Assembly (NCBI GenBank): GCA_023525975.1
Contig: CM042046.1
Span: forward strand, 38,967,501-39,031,500
DNA length: 64,000 nucleotides
Source: Smallanthus sonchifolius
Lineage: Eukaryota > Streptophyta > Magnoliopsida > Asterales > Asteraceae
Direction: 5' to 3'
In this document: piece by piece, positions 11,881-23,000 of the stretch
Numbering within the stretch: the first letter of the stretch is position 1
How the letters are laid out: each line of letters opens with the position of its first letter
Notes under the pieces: generated by a model
What the model saw: the letters and a program-made list of their open reading frames with translations, nothing else
Database searches by the model: none
What the model was told of the DNA's origin: nothing
Translations under genes and position numbers: made by a program

Positions 11881-12837
11881 AATTACAGGCTCATTAACAA
11901 CGGGAACCTCAACCTGATTCTAAGCTGGTTGACGTACACGTCTAGGTCTACGACATGGTTGAGGTGGTGGCGGTTGTTGTGGTTGTGGTGGTTGAGGTTG
12001 TTGTGGTTGTGGTTGTTGTTGTGGGTGTGGAGGTGGTGCTGGTTGTTGTGGGTGTGGAGGTGGTGGTTGTGGTTGGTTCCAATCAATTTCTGGAAAAGCA
12101 CCAAACTTCTCCAAGACATGCTTATTCATACACATATAGGACAGAATACTCTTGTCCATCACTTTCACATGCAGCCTTCTTTGAGTCATGACCAACTCTG
12201 CATGTTCTTGGTTTATGATCATTTGTAGGAATCTTGGATACATCAAGAACACAGACTTCTTCTTTCCAGTCAGATTACTTTTCATCTCTTCACAAACGAC
12301 TCTTGAGAAATTGAAATTCTCCCTTGTAACTAGTGCATATACCTCTGAGGTCATGTTCACGCTAAATTCATCATACCCTCCTTTTCTGCCTGAGATACAC
12401 TGATTTACTACATGTGCCAAGTATCTCCAGTACGGTGGCAGATATCTCTTTAATAATGATGGTAACTCTCCTTCATAGCTCATTCTTTGGAAGGTTTCTG
12501 TCATTTGATCGGCGGTCAAAATTGTAGTGTGCTCAGGACTGTCCCGAAAGTTTAGACACGTCCTGATAATGGCTTCAGTAATGACAATACGCTTTCCGGC
12601 TACTGTGCCAGCTATCCCTTCAACATCGTTCTCTGTGATTATTTCAACTGTGCTCCAGAAATCTCTGATAAAGTCTTCACATATATCTGGATGTTGAGAT
12701 AGAGCGTGAAAGACTCTTGACGCTCGTAATCCCACGATCATTGATCTGAAAACACTATGGTTTTGTGGTGGGTCATCCAGGTAAGCCGGATCGTTATGAT
12801 CTTTAACAAATTTTAAATTTGCCATGCCTGCAGTCAA
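11881..12837 (-). pseudogene. Env-like extra ORF of copia element, N-terminal part
   Basis: The start is ATG at 12,837 (MTAGMANLKFVKDHNDPAYL), with a second Met five codons in that may be the ancestral one. About 230 residues form a globular region (FIRDFWSTVEI, YLPPYWRYLAHVVNQCISG, FLMYPRFLQMIINQEH). This resembles the plant-mobile domain families annotated in many plant genomes as putative plant transposon protein. A Pro/Gln/His-rich tail follows (about residues 255-290), then a basic motif. A TAG at 11,920 interrupts the frame, which then continues about 12 codons to the solo LTR. It is part of the same ORF as 9,443-10,155 and 1-804. Its function is not known to me. Confidence 0.62.
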
Positions 12838-12892
12838 TAAATCAAGTTAGATTCGAGAATAACACATTCAAAGTTGTCAGTCACAAGAATTT

Positions 12893-13010
12893 AAACCGCA
12901 AACTTTGAATCATAGCCGCAAACTTGAATTAAACCGCAAACTTCATTTCACCGCAAACTTTAAAATTACACCTCAAACTTTGAGCAAACCGCAAACTTTT
13001 GAACATCATA
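12893..13010 (-). repeat. Short degenerate repeat AAGTTTGCGG
   Basis: On the minus strand about six copies of AAGTTTGCGG, or one-base variants, occur with irregular 15-25 bp spacing just upstream of the extra-ORF start. One more lies near 13,356. This may be part of an untranslated leader. Confidence 0.6.
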
Positions 13011-13370
13011 AAACCTTGAATTTTAACAAGTTTCTTTTTTTATTTTGATTTTAAGTTCATTAAGGTCGCCTGGTGATTTCGACCCAAACTAGTGGATCAA
13101 TTTTAGTTTTAACACGAAATTTGATGGTCAATTTGAGCTAAGGAACGATTTAGTTTAATTTTTCACACGAAACCCCTCACACGCTCAATTAGAATGAATC
13201 CAAGGCCAAAACCCTCACCTATAAGGTCACCTATACTTCTTAAGAACGAATATAACAATGATTTCTAAAAGGAATCAAGTAATCGGTTCCAGCAGTAGAA
13301 AAACGGAGTATGTGGTTGAGAGAAAAAGGAAGTATGTGGTTGGAGTTATGCCAGAACCGCAAACTTCGAT

Positions 13371-13429
13371 GCTTTATATAGACAACCTTCAAGTATGCGG
13401 CCACGCATCAAGTATGTGGCCGCATACTT
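13371..13429 (-). promoter_or_regulatory. Candidate promoter upstream of the env-like ORF
   Basis: On the minus strand TATATAAAGC (13,380-13,371) is preceded by a perfect hyphenated palindrome. Its 13-bp arms AAGTATGCGGCCA and TGGCCGCATACTT (13,391-13,403 and 13,417-13,429) are separated by 13 bp. The ATG of the extra ORF lies about 530 bp downstream. The plus-strand copia LTR at 17,285-17,427 has the same layout of palindromes followed by a TATA box. The promoter role is inferred from position only. Confidence 0.45.
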
Positions 13430-14874
13430 CTGAACAACTTCAAACTTTTCAGAACCTTTCTCTTTTTAATTGTCAGGTCAAGCAGGGACAGTCATTTTGA
13501 AATTTAAGAAATATAAACTAAGATAAAAAAAATAAAATTAACTCTAAATAAGTTAAAACCACAAAAAAAATCTTTTTGTTCTTTCAAATAACAGACTGCT
13601 TTGAAACAATTTAGATACATTATTTTTTAGAGAAACTCTGTTATGGGATCATATCATCTTAGGGTAGACTACTCTTAGGGTAGACTACATTATACATATC
13701 AGCCGCTCATTTTCTTAGACAGTTTTTGGTGATTGCCAATATAGATTATCCTTCTAAACTCAAGCCTTTATACCTTAATTATCAAGAAAACAGTGAATGA
13801 ATTTATCATGTTTTCTTGTCAATAGTTGTTCATGACTTAGTGGGTCGCACACTCACATCTCAGAAACCTGTATTTATTTTAATATAAGTTAGATGAGTTT
13901 TTGATGAACTAAATGGACCCCACAACTTATCAGATAAACCTTTCATTCCTCATGATCTTTTAAGCACCTAAATAAATAAATGAGCATAACTAGCACGGGT
14001 CTATGGACTGCTCAGGATATCTCTGAAAAATGTGATTAAGAACATAGCACGACGGACTTTCATATTCAGAAACGGTAAATGTTGAGGATCATAGCACTAC
14101 GGACTTACATGCCTTGATAAGAGATTCCTTTCCAGTCACACATTCCCAAAGAGAAAAATATTTACAAGTATGCTAATATGTACATCTTTGGACATATCTT
14201 TTTGAATTTTCCTATAGCACGACATTGGCATTGCGTGTCTGTTTGCTCAATTTTCTGCTTTGCACTATCATTGAGTATCTTTTCACCTATTGCATGTCAT
14301 TGCATGTCTTTTATCTATATACATATATATACGGACTTGTATCAAGTCAGCTCGCAACCCCTTTGTGAAGGGTCTCGGTTTTTGCAATCCAGAGATAGTT
14401 TGTACATCCACAGTTCATCAATATTTATGTGTAAGTGTTCAGTTATTAACGGGAAATAATTATTCTACCAATCTATGAGATGTTCCCCACTATGACAATG
14501 ACTTTTATGTTTTAGTGAAACACTATCATACTGTCTTTTAATTTTATCAGAGCCTATCAACATATCACCCTAAGATCCTGATCTTTTCAACTACAGGCCT
14601 TTCATAAGATGATCCAACCTCTAGAATGATGTACTATCATTTCCCAGTAGACAGAGTTCTCAGATTTTCTCAATAGTACGACTTTCCTAAGAAACACATT
14701 CTTTTCGTATTTTATGATTTTGATTTAAAGACAAACACTAAAACTTAAACCGAAAATCTTTTTGGTGTTTTTAGAAAATTTCTCCCCCTAAACTTTTGCA
14801 TCTGTGTAATAAATCAAAATTTAAACAAGCTAAAAACTAAGAAAAATATTTTTGGTGACCAAACCAGCGACCTT
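13430..14874 (-). other. Copia pol-to-env spacer
   Basis: This 1.4-kb AT-rich spacer has no convincing ORF. On the minus strand TAGGGGGAGAAATTT (14,803-14,789) is a polypurine-like tract shortly after the end of pol. It resembles the tract before the copia LTR at 17,112-17,123, so it could be a second, internal PPT or mark the original end of the pol unit. Confidence 0.5.
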
Positions 14875-15575
14875 CTAATCAAAGTAGATCATTTTCAGAC
14901 ATTCAACCAGAAATTTGAATCTTGCCAAATCGAAAGCTTTAGTAAAAATGTCAGCAACATTCTTATCAGTAGATACATGTTAAAGATGCATGAGTTTTCT
15001 TTCAAAACAATCACGAATGTGATGCACTCTTATGTCTATGTGCTTAGTTTTAGAGTGTTGGACTGGATTCTTAACAATCTGCAAAGCAGCTTCATTATCA
15101 CAGAAAATAGGAGAGTCACAGAAATTCAAACCGTAATCTAGCAATTGGTGTTGCATCCATATAACCTGGGAGCAACATGCTGATGCGGTGACATATTCAG
15201 CTTCAGTAGTAGAAGTCAAAACGGTGGTCTGTTTCTTGCACTGCCATGATACAAGTCTCTCCCCCATAAACTGACATCCTTAAGTCGTTGATTTTCTGTC
15301 CATATTGCACCCTCCATGATCACTGTCAGTAAAAGCAAAAAAATTAAATTCTGAATCCTTTTTGATACCAAAGGCCTAGCCGAGGCTTGCCCTTCAAGTA
15401 TTTAAAGATTCTTTTGACAGCATTAAGGTGAGAAAGTTTTGGATTAGCCTGATATCATGCACACTGACAAACCGCAAACATGATGTATGGACGGCTAGCA
15501 GTCAGTACATTAACGATCCAATCATTGACCTGTAGAGATGTTGGTCAATTCCTGGTTCACCTAGCTCAGGTAGCT
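14875..15575 (-). pseudogene. Copia reverse transcriptase C-terminus and RNase H
   Basis: The minus strand shows hallmark copia motifs in order: DQHLYRSMIGSLMY, TASRPYIMFAVCQCA, ANPKLSHLNAVKRIFKYLKG, then RNase H with LVSWQCKKQTT, STTEAEY, FCDNEAALQIVKNP and HIDIRVHHIRD, ending KNVADIFTKAFDLARFKFL. A base missing near 15,506, stops around 15,445 and 15,350, a frameshift near 15,300 and a TAA at 14,980 make it inactive. It begins abruptly near 15,575 where an oppositely oriented copia fragment starts. Confidence 0.85.
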
Positions 15576-17068
15576 GGTCTACTTGAAATGGTACGGAAGT
15601 CAAGGGAGGAGTCTGAGAATCAACAAGGTCAGATTAGCTCTTTGGTTGATGAAGTAGCTGCTATAAGGAAACAGAGGGCTGTTGATGAGAAGCAGCGTCA
15701 GGAACATAATATGATGGTCAAGTTAGTTTGTGACCTAACCAAGATGCTTCCTGCTCAGGGGGAGAAGATTAATGAGTTGTTGAAGGAGAATACAACAAAG
15801 CCAAGTAGTGTTGAGGCTTGTCACCTAGTCGACTTGACTAAGGATGACGACAAAGACAAGGATCCTGAAGCCGGTCCTAGTGGAAGTGAGCAACAAGCGT
15901 TAGCGATTGTTCCTATTTCTGATGTGTCTATGGCTGAGGGGGAGTCTGCTCAGCATAAAGGTGAAGGTAATGCTTCTAGTAGTGGAGGTGATATAGGAAA
16001 GTCTGCGGCTAATGTGCTTTATGACCTATCTGATGAGGTTATACTTATGATTGAGCCAGACTATTCCAAAGAAGCTCAGATCGATGCTCTCAGCAATCTA
16101 GAAGAAGGGGAGATCGAGTCTGATGATGAATGGGATGTTGAAGATGAGGATGTTGTGGTGGAGTTTCCCAAAGGGGACGGTGAAGGAGTATACGAGCTTG
16201 AGGATGGAGAGATCTTTGAGGCTTCAGCCTCTGAAGCTAATTTCAATACATGTTCAGTCGAGCCTGAATTTGTTACTGAGGCTAGTGGTGCAGCAACCTC
16301 GACTGAGGCCTCTCCCACCGATCCCGAACCTGTTGATCAGGAGGCATGGAAGAGTAAATATCCCTGCAGATGGTTTACTAAGGATCAAGCTCTAGTCTGG
16401 AAAAAGACATCTATCATACACAAACATGGAGCCACAGGTATGATCTTGTATGTCAAGTTCGATGACGACAAGAAGTTGTTCGCCATCAAACGAGCTGGTG
16501 GGGTTCAATACTTGAAACCTACCAATGAGGCATTCAGCTCCCTGCTGGAGTACGATCTGGTGAACCTTATCGGGAGCTGCTGGGCGACACAAGTCATGAA
16601 GTAGCAAAGAGTTTGTGAGGAGCACTACAGAAAGAAGGAAGATTAGGAAACTTCAAGGTTTTTAATCCTCGGATGCCCAAGAGAGTCCGGGATAAAAGTG
16701 TCAAACATCTCGTGACAAACCGTAGTCTAAAGAAGTTGGTTTATAAGCCAGTGTTGTGTGAAACCATGATTCCCCTAAGCAAGTTATCTCAGGATATCCT
16801 TGGTAACATATGGTACTGGTACGTAGACCTAAAGATGGGCGAGGCGGTGGTGATTGGAAGGATAAGGTCCGTAAGTGGAAGCTTGGAACCGAAGGAACTG
16901 ATCAGGGTTTTTGATGAAATCACTTTCATCAACTTCTCTATGAAAGATCTGACATCTCTAAACGACAAATACTGCATCTACATGGACGAGTGGACGAAGC
17001 TTCAAGCATCAAGATACGACAAGCTAGTCAAGTTCTGTCTTGACTACAAGCTGAAGATGGGAAGCTAG
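15570..17068 (+). pseudogene. Env-like extra ORF of copia element, second copy
   Basis: The open frame 15,480-16,604 is chimeric: its first ~30 codons are antisense to the neighbouring copia RT, so the real homology starts near 15,570. It encodes a coiled coil (QQGQISSLVDEVAAIRK), an acidic Ser/Glu-rich middle (EEGEIESDDEWDVEDEDVVV) and a basic domain (WKKTSIIHKHGATGMILYVK). After a frameshift between 16,604 and 16,673 the same domain continues to 17,068 (PKRVRDKSVKHLVTNRSL, NFSMKDLTSLNDKYCIYMDE). The globular N-terminal region seen at 11,920-12,837 is missing. It pairs with the minus-strand copy by domain order. Function unknown. Confidence 0.62.
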
Positions 17069-17111
17069 AGCTGCAGGAGGTTGAAGACCTAAGACAATCC
17101 AGAGTTGTTGT

Positions 17112-17121
17112 CAAGGGGGAG
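17112..17121 (+). other. Polypurine tract of the plus-strand copia element
   Basis: CAAGGGGGAG lies 2 bp before the LTR start TGTTGGAGC. It is typical of copia plus-strand priming sites. Confidence 0.75.
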
Positions 17122-17123
17122 TT

Positions 17124-17632
17124 TGTTGGAGCACGTTTGTGTGACAGACACTCTGGATGTGTCTTATGCTTTTGTATCTTCTCTATCTGTATTTGTACTT
17201 GTATTTAGTATCTGTATGTATTGGTTTATCGAGTTGTAAACATGTATGTAGGTACTTGTACTTGTTTAGTCTTTTGTAAGTGTTATGCGCACTTAACAAG
17301 TGCGCATGTTGTATAACCTGCGTACTTAGCAAGTACGCAAGAACAAAGTCTACGTATTTGCTAAGTACGCAGGAACATTGTCATGCGCACTTGTTAAGTA
17401 CGCAGACATCAGGTCTAGTATATATAGCCAGTTGTGACAGAAGTTATGTACGCACTCATTTCATACTCTGTAACCGGCTGTGATTATCAATAGATGAAGT
17501 TTAAAGTATTTCGTGTTTTGTTATCGGTTTACTTTGTGTTGTTTGATACTCCAACTAGTCACGGGCATTCTACACCCGGTTAGACTAGTCACACACTCGC
17601 ACGTAACGATCCGAGACACCGGGGGACTTACA
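17124..17632 (+). repeat. 3' LTR of the plus-strand copia element
   Basis: It starts TGTTGGAG. The inverted sequence CTCCAAC at 17,549-17,555 suggests an end near 17,557; an alternative TG...CA end is CTTACA at 17,632. A TATA box (GTATATATAG, 17,418-17,427) sits downstream of four short palindromes, giving a U3-like promoter. No partner LTR is present in the window. Confidence 0.65.
17285..17406 (+). repeat. Cluster of hyphenated palindromes before the LTR TATA box
   Basis: ATGCGCACTT/AAGTGCGCAT (17,285-17,307) and TGCGTACTT/AAGTACGCA (17,319-17,339) are perfect, each with a 3-bp spacer. Two imperfect relatives follow near 17,351 and 17,384. The core alternates TGCGCACTT and TGCGTACTT. Candidates are transcription-factor or silencing sites, but this is inference. 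Confidence 0.75.
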
Positions 17633-18220
17633 AGGTTATTAGACACATGACCTAGATTATAACTTAGGATTCCCAAACATGAGTCATCTCATGTCCCTTA
17701 CTTGGAATCTCATCTATATTCTATTCTTTAATCTTAAACCCTAAACATGCATGCTTATACTTGGAACCTTATACTTCTATCTACTTACGTATTGCAACAA
17801 TCTTCAGCATCGAGGGCATATTCTTACACTTCAAGTCTAGTCCAAACACTAACTCCCATCAAAAGTATTTAGATTCTAAACAATATGAGAACTTGTGCAG
17901 ACCGGAAGGGTGGTTACCTGTATTCTGAGAAATTCTGTCTAGGAAATCATTTCGTACAAATCCAAATCAACCTTTGGACTCGTATGCTTTCCTGGGGATT
18001 TTCGGGATGAGTGTCCACTTATAGGAATGCACCACTTTTCTAACCTTGGGTGAACTTAAAGTACTTGTGATATGTCAACATACCTATTTGGTAATATGAA
18101 CTAAGTGGGTACCATCAAAATTTTTTATGCTTCATGATTTTATGATTTCAAACTCTCATCCATGATCCTTACTCTATGATTCTTATGTTCATTTTTTTCA
18201 TTTGTTTGTCTATTTGTAGT
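17633..18220 (+). other. Chromovirus leader between copia LTR and gag
   Basis: This 590-bp AT-rich, non-coding stretch ends TTTGTAGT just before the gag ATG. I found no primer-binding site or LTR end in it, so the 5' part of the chromovirus is lost or too diverged. Confidence 0.4.
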
Positions 18221-19423
18221 ATGCCTCCTCGTCGTAGCCGAAGCAGAGCTATTGCAACTCTCATTTCCCAACAAATGGCTAAGGTCCTACCTACTTTGGT
18301 TACCGAACTGAACCAAGTTGCGGCTAGCAATAGTGCTAACTCTAGATCACTTTCAAGAATTTTAGTATGCCTCCTCAAACCCTCCATGCACTTTCAAGAA
18401 TTTTAACTCGTGTAATCCCACAAAATTCTTTGGGACTGAGGGAGCCACTGGTCTTCTCCAATGGTTCAAAAGCATGGAAAGCACTTTCTTAAACAACGAT
18501 TGTCCCGATAATCTCAGAGTTCGTCATGCCTCGAGTATCCTTCAAAAGAGGGCACTTACATGGTGGATCGGAGAAAAGCGTAATCGTGGCGCAGACGCTG
18601 CTATATCTCTAACATGGGATACTTAATGATCGAGGAATTCTGCCCAAGGAACGAAATGAAAAAGCTCAAAGCAGAGTTTTGGGAACTTGCTAGGATAGTG
18701 GAGAAAACCTCATCTATACAACTCGTTTCCATGAACTGAGCTTGTTGGTGCCTCACATGGTTACCCCTCTCTCTCGGGCTATTGAGACGTATATTAGCGG
18801 GTTGCCAATGAAAATTCAGGATACAGTGTGGGGTTGGAACCCTGCTACCTTGGAAGATGCCATACGTCTTTCTACTACTCTGACGGACAACCATGTGAAA
18901 GCAGGAACCTTGTCAAGAAAGAGTTCCAAGAACCCGTTGACACTTCTACTCCTGAACCTACCAAAGTGGTCAAGACTGGGCCCCTTACAACGAGAAGCGT
19001 AAGGACAAGAACTTTGCGGTGGTCACACAGGCTGCTCCTTTGTCCCAAGTTGCTCCAGCTAGGAAGCCATATGTGGGAGCGCATCCTCAATGAAACACCT
19101 GCAAGATTCACCATCCAGCCATTATGCCATGCCGCTTATGTAATCTTTGTGGTCGTTATAGACACATGGCTACCACATGTTTTATTCATAGACCTCCACC
19201 TATCCATGGGAACTGTCCCAATGCTCCTGCACCACGATCCTTAGCAAATGGTCGAGCTTGTTTAGGATGTGGTGATCCAAACCATTTCCGTAATCAGTGT
19301 CCAAAGCTCATCAATGTGAATCAAGGAGCACGTGGACGTGCCTTAAACATCAATGCTAACGAAACCCAAACCAACACTGAGGTGGTCAACGGTACGTTTC
19401 TAGTAAATCAACACTATGCTTAA
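18221..19423 (+). pseudogene. Chromovirus gag
   Basis: The ATG at 18,221 gives MPPRRSRSRAIATLISQQ, a usual chromovirus gag start. In later frames one reads KFFGTEGATGLLQWFKSMES, RALTWWIGEKRN, then RAIETYISGLPMKIQDTVWG and two CCHC knuckles (CNLCGRYRHMATTC near 19,140 and CLGCGDPNHFRNQC near 19,260). At least three frame changes (near 18,400, 18,630 and 18,950-19,120) break the protein. Gag would form the particle core. Confidence 0.82.
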
Positions 19424-20085
19424 GTTTTATTTGATACCTGTGCAGATAAAATTTTTGTTTCTTTGGAATTTTAATTACTACTTGCTAAAAACATCTCTAA
19501 GTTAGAATAACCTATTACGGTAGAAGTAGCTGATGGAAATCCTATAACTATTGACTCCGTCATTTGTGATTGCGTTCTTAATCTTAACGATCATGACTTT
19601 CTAATTAATCTTATTCCGATGCGTCTTGGAAGTTTTCACGTTATTGGGGGCATGGATTGGTTAGCTGAACACCATGTTGAAATCGTGTGCTTTGAAAAGT
19701 GCATTCACATTCCTCTTTCTTCTGGAAGTATCTTACAAATCTATGGCGAAAAACCATCTAGCGGTCTCAAACTCATGTCATGTACTACAGCACGTAAATA
19801 CTTACGAAAGAATTACATTACCTTTTTAGCCAATGTGGTCGAAAAGAAGGAAAAGGGAAAAGGCATTCAAGACATTCCTGTCATCCGTGACTCTCCTGAA
19901 GTGTTTCCCGAAGACTTACCAGGCCTTCCTCCCTTACGTCAAGTTGAATTCCGAATCGATCTCATTCCAGGAGCTAATCATGTAGCCAAATCACCTTACC
20001 GTCTTGCACCTTCAGAGATGAAAGAGTTGGCAAGCTAATTACAAGAGCTTTTCGAAAAGGGCTTCATTCGTCCTAGCGTTTCGCC
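19424..20085 (+). pseudogene. Chromovirus protease and linker to RT
   Basis: The protease active site near 19,430 reads FDTCADK rather than the usual D-T/S-G-A, so the glycine is lost. Stops follow near 19,470 and 19,506. The frame 19,619-20,038 continues with HVIGGMDWLAEHH and the pre-RT text PEDLPGLPPLRQVEFRIDLI. It ends in TAA, then a one-base shift leads into RT near 20,085. Confidence 0.8.
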
Positions 20086-21597
20086 TTGGGGAGCACCATT
20101 TTATTCGTGAAAAAGGACGGATCCTTTCGTATGTCCATTGATTATTGTGAACTCAATAAACTTACCGTTAAAAATCGTTATCCTCTACCAAGAATTAATG
20201 ATCTTTTTGACCAACTTCAAGGATCTTCGTGTTTTTCCAAGATTGATCTTCGTTCCGGTTATCATCAACTTCGCGTCCTTGAAGAGGATATTCCAAAAAT
20301 AGCTTTTCGTACCAGATATGGTATCTACGAGTTTATAGTTATGCCTTTTAGCCTAACTAATGCACATGCGGTATTCATGGACTTAATGAACCGTGTGTAT
20401 AGACCATACTTGGAAAAGTTTGTAATCGTTTTCATTGACGATATTCTAATCTATTCTAAAACTAGGAAGGATCATGAAAAACACCTACGTTTGGTGTTAG
20501 ACCTCTTGAGGAAGGAGAAATTATTTGCCAAATTTTTCAAATGTGAATTCTGGATAAATGAAGTCCAATTCTTAGGACATATAGTCAACGAGAAAGGAAT
20601 TCACGTGGCTCCCGCAAAGATCGAAGAGGTGAAAAACTGGAAAGCACCAAAGACTCCTACAGAAGTTCGTTCATTTCTTGGTCTAGCCAGTTATTACCGT
20701 CGTTTCATTTCTAACTTCTCCAAAGTGGTGGTGCCTCTCACAGCCTTAACTCATAAAGGCAAGCCTTACGAGTGGGGATCAAAACAAGAAGAAGCCTTTC
20801 AGACTCTTAAGCAAAAGCTTTGCGACGCTCCAATCTTGACTCTTCCTGAGGGTAATGACGACTTCGTAGTTTATTGTGATGCTTCTAACCAAGGTCTCGG
20901 TTGTGTCCTCATGAAACGAGGCAAGGTTATTGCCTACGCGTCAGGACAACTTAAGATTAATGAAAAGAACTACACAATGCACGAACTCGAATTGTGTGCG
21001 GTTGTCTTTGCTCTCAAAATCTGGCGACCATACCTTTACGGTACAAAGTGTGTGGTTTTCACTGACCACAAAATCCTCCAGCCTATTTTCAATCAAAAGG
21101 AGCTTAACATGGGGCAACGACATTGGGTTAAATTACTTAACGACTATGACTGTGACATTCGTTACCATCCTAGAAAGGCGAATGTTGTAGCCGATGCTTT
21201 GAGCTGGAAGGAACACACCATTTTACATTGTGTGAGAGTTCAAAACGACATTCAAATCCGCATTCGTGAAGCCCAACACCTTTCGGTTACCGAAGGGAAT
21301 ATGTATAACGAAATTGCATGTGGAGTTGAACTTCAATTAGAATCTAAGCCCAATGGCTTGCTTTATTTCCTGAATCGTATTTGGATTCCTCATCATGATA
21401 ACCTTCGTACATTCATCTTGAACGAGGCTCATAAGACTCGTTATTCGGTTCATCCTGGTGCGGATAAAATGCATAAGGATCTTCGTTACCAATACTGGTG
21501 GCCCGGTATGAAGAAGGACATTACTCTCTATGTAGTAAAGTGCCTCACTTGTTCTAAAGTTAAAGCCGAGTATCATCGTCCATCTGGTCTTCTTTAG
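20086..21597 (+). pseudogene. Chromovirus reverse transcriptase, RNase H and integrase zinc finger
   Basis: One open frame of 503 codons; the ATG at 20,086 is an edge effect of a frameshift. RT spans roughly residues 1-200, with LRSGYHQLRV and the catalytic FIDDILIYSK at about 116-125. RNase H (about 260-375) keeps YCDASNQGLG, MHELELCAV, FTDHK and VADALS; the usual arginine after VADALS is tryptophan. The HHCC integrase finger (about 446-498) keeps HPGADKMHKDLRYQYWW and CLTCSKVKAEY. It is the longest surviving polymerase frame in the window, but flanking stops and the TAG at 21,597 mean no full polyprotein. Confidence 0.88.
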
Positions 21598-22839
21598 CAA
21601 CCCGAGATTCCCGTATAGAAATGGGAGTGTATAGCAATGGACTTCATTACAAAACTTCCTCGCACCTATCATGGTCACGATAGCATTTGGGTGATCGTTG
21701 ACCTCTTAACTAAATCTACACATTTCTTGCCTGTTCGTGAGGACTATGGAGTCGAGAAATTGGCTCGGATCTACATTAGTGAAGTGGTTAGTCATCACGG
21801 TGTATGTAACGAACCAAAATTCAGGTTTCGTTTTAAATAAATAAATATTTCTAATTAATATTATGGTGGAAATAATATTTTAGAAATAAGTTGAAACAAG
21901 TGGGTTTCAAGTTAATGTTGGGGTTATATTAGTTTTTAACTAATTTTGGCATGAAAATGGATGAAATAGAAGTTGAAGGACTGAAATTGTAAATATGGCA
22001 AATATGCCATATTTGACTATTGAGAAGTCAAAATTCAGTTTTTTGATTTGGTGTGGAGGTCGATGCTCTCAAGAGAAAAGGGAGAACAAGAACTTTGAAG
22101 CAAAATCGTGCATTTTAGGCTTGAATTGCGAAGGTGTTGGCTTACACATCATCTTCTTAATATCAAGTAAGTGATAATCTTCCATTTGTGTTCACCATTG
22201 ATGGGTTAGTAAATGGGTTTTGTAGAAATCTGAAGTTTATGATGCATGGGGTTAATTTGGTGTTAGATGGTTGATAATCTAGCTAAACTAAAGGTAAAGA
22301 GTGGTGAATAACATCCTAGAACCCTTTGATTTAGATTATGAGAAATTTAGTTTCATATGGAAAGAATTGGGGGTTTTTAGGTTATGGTGATAGGATGATG
22401 AATTAATGATGATTAAGTGTTTATATGATGTTAGACATTTAAAAGAACACCAAATTAACCTAATGATAAAGATTGAATGAAAAATTAGTGTTAAGGAAAT
22501 GGTAATGAAACTCAAGTAGGTGAGTTTTGGGTGGAAATAGGGTGTTTGGATATGATTATAACTCAAACGGGTCAGTTTGGGTTAGAAATGGGTGAATGGG
22601 TTAAGAACCCAAATAAATATGATTTTTGAAGTATGATAGATTACTAAACTAGGTGTATGTGTTTAGGTAATCAAATTGCCCAACGTGAAGGGGGGAACAG
22701 GATCTTCAAACCCGAAAGGTAAGTGCTCTTGCACTTACTTAGTATTGTTGATAAATGGTGTTATATGTGTTATGTTTGCATATTGTGTTATGTGTTATGA
22801 ATGTGTATGGAAGTGTATGAACATGGGAATATAGTTATA

Positions 22840-23000
22840 GTTATAATACTATAATGGAAATGTGATGAAGTTATGATTTAAGTATTATAATGGAAATGTG
22901 GTGAAGTTATGGTATAAGTACCATAATGGAAATGTGGTGAAAATAATGGTCTAAGTACCATGTTAGATATGTAAAGGAGTTATGGTCGTGTGCCATAATG
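22840..23000 (+). repeat. About 50-bp degenerate tandem repeat in the solo LTR
   Basis: Three to four copies of a unit built on CATAATGGAAATGTGGTGAA followed by AGTTATGGT and AAGTA occur in tandem, with indels. Confidence 0.7.

Larger units (their letters stand above)
1..15575 (-). mobile_element. Ty1/copia retrotransposon, 3' half, split by later insertions
   Basis: Read on the minus strand, this runs from the end of a copia reverse transcriptase (about 15,575) through RNase H (to 14,875), a 2-kb non-coding spacer, and a long extra ORF (12,837 down to 1, leaving the window). It is interrupted by an Athila element (810-9,437) and by a solo LTR (about 10,156-11,880). The order pol, spacer with a PPT-like tract, then an extra coding region resembles copia lineages with an env-like third ORF, such as SIRE/Maximus. 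The lineage is inferred from this layout, not from a tree. The 5' part (gag, PR, IN, most of RT) is absent; the break near 15,575 abuts another copia fragment in the opposite orientation. Confidence 0.72.
15575..17632 (+). mobile_element. Second Ty1/copia 3' end, plus strand
   Basis: This comprises an extra-ORF homologue, a polypurine tract (CAAGGGGGAG, 17,112-17,121) and one LTR starting TGTTGGAGC at 17,124. No pol, 5' LTR or PBS accompanies it. Its 5' edge meets the antisense of the other copia RT near 15,560-15,600, so two 3' halves face away from a common breakpoint. Confidence 0.7.

Noticed and set aside
11929..12228. Plus-strand ORFs rich in Val/Trp/Leu (for example 11,955-12,191)
   Set aside because: They are antisense shadows of the Pro/Gln-rich tail of the minus-strand env-like ORF.
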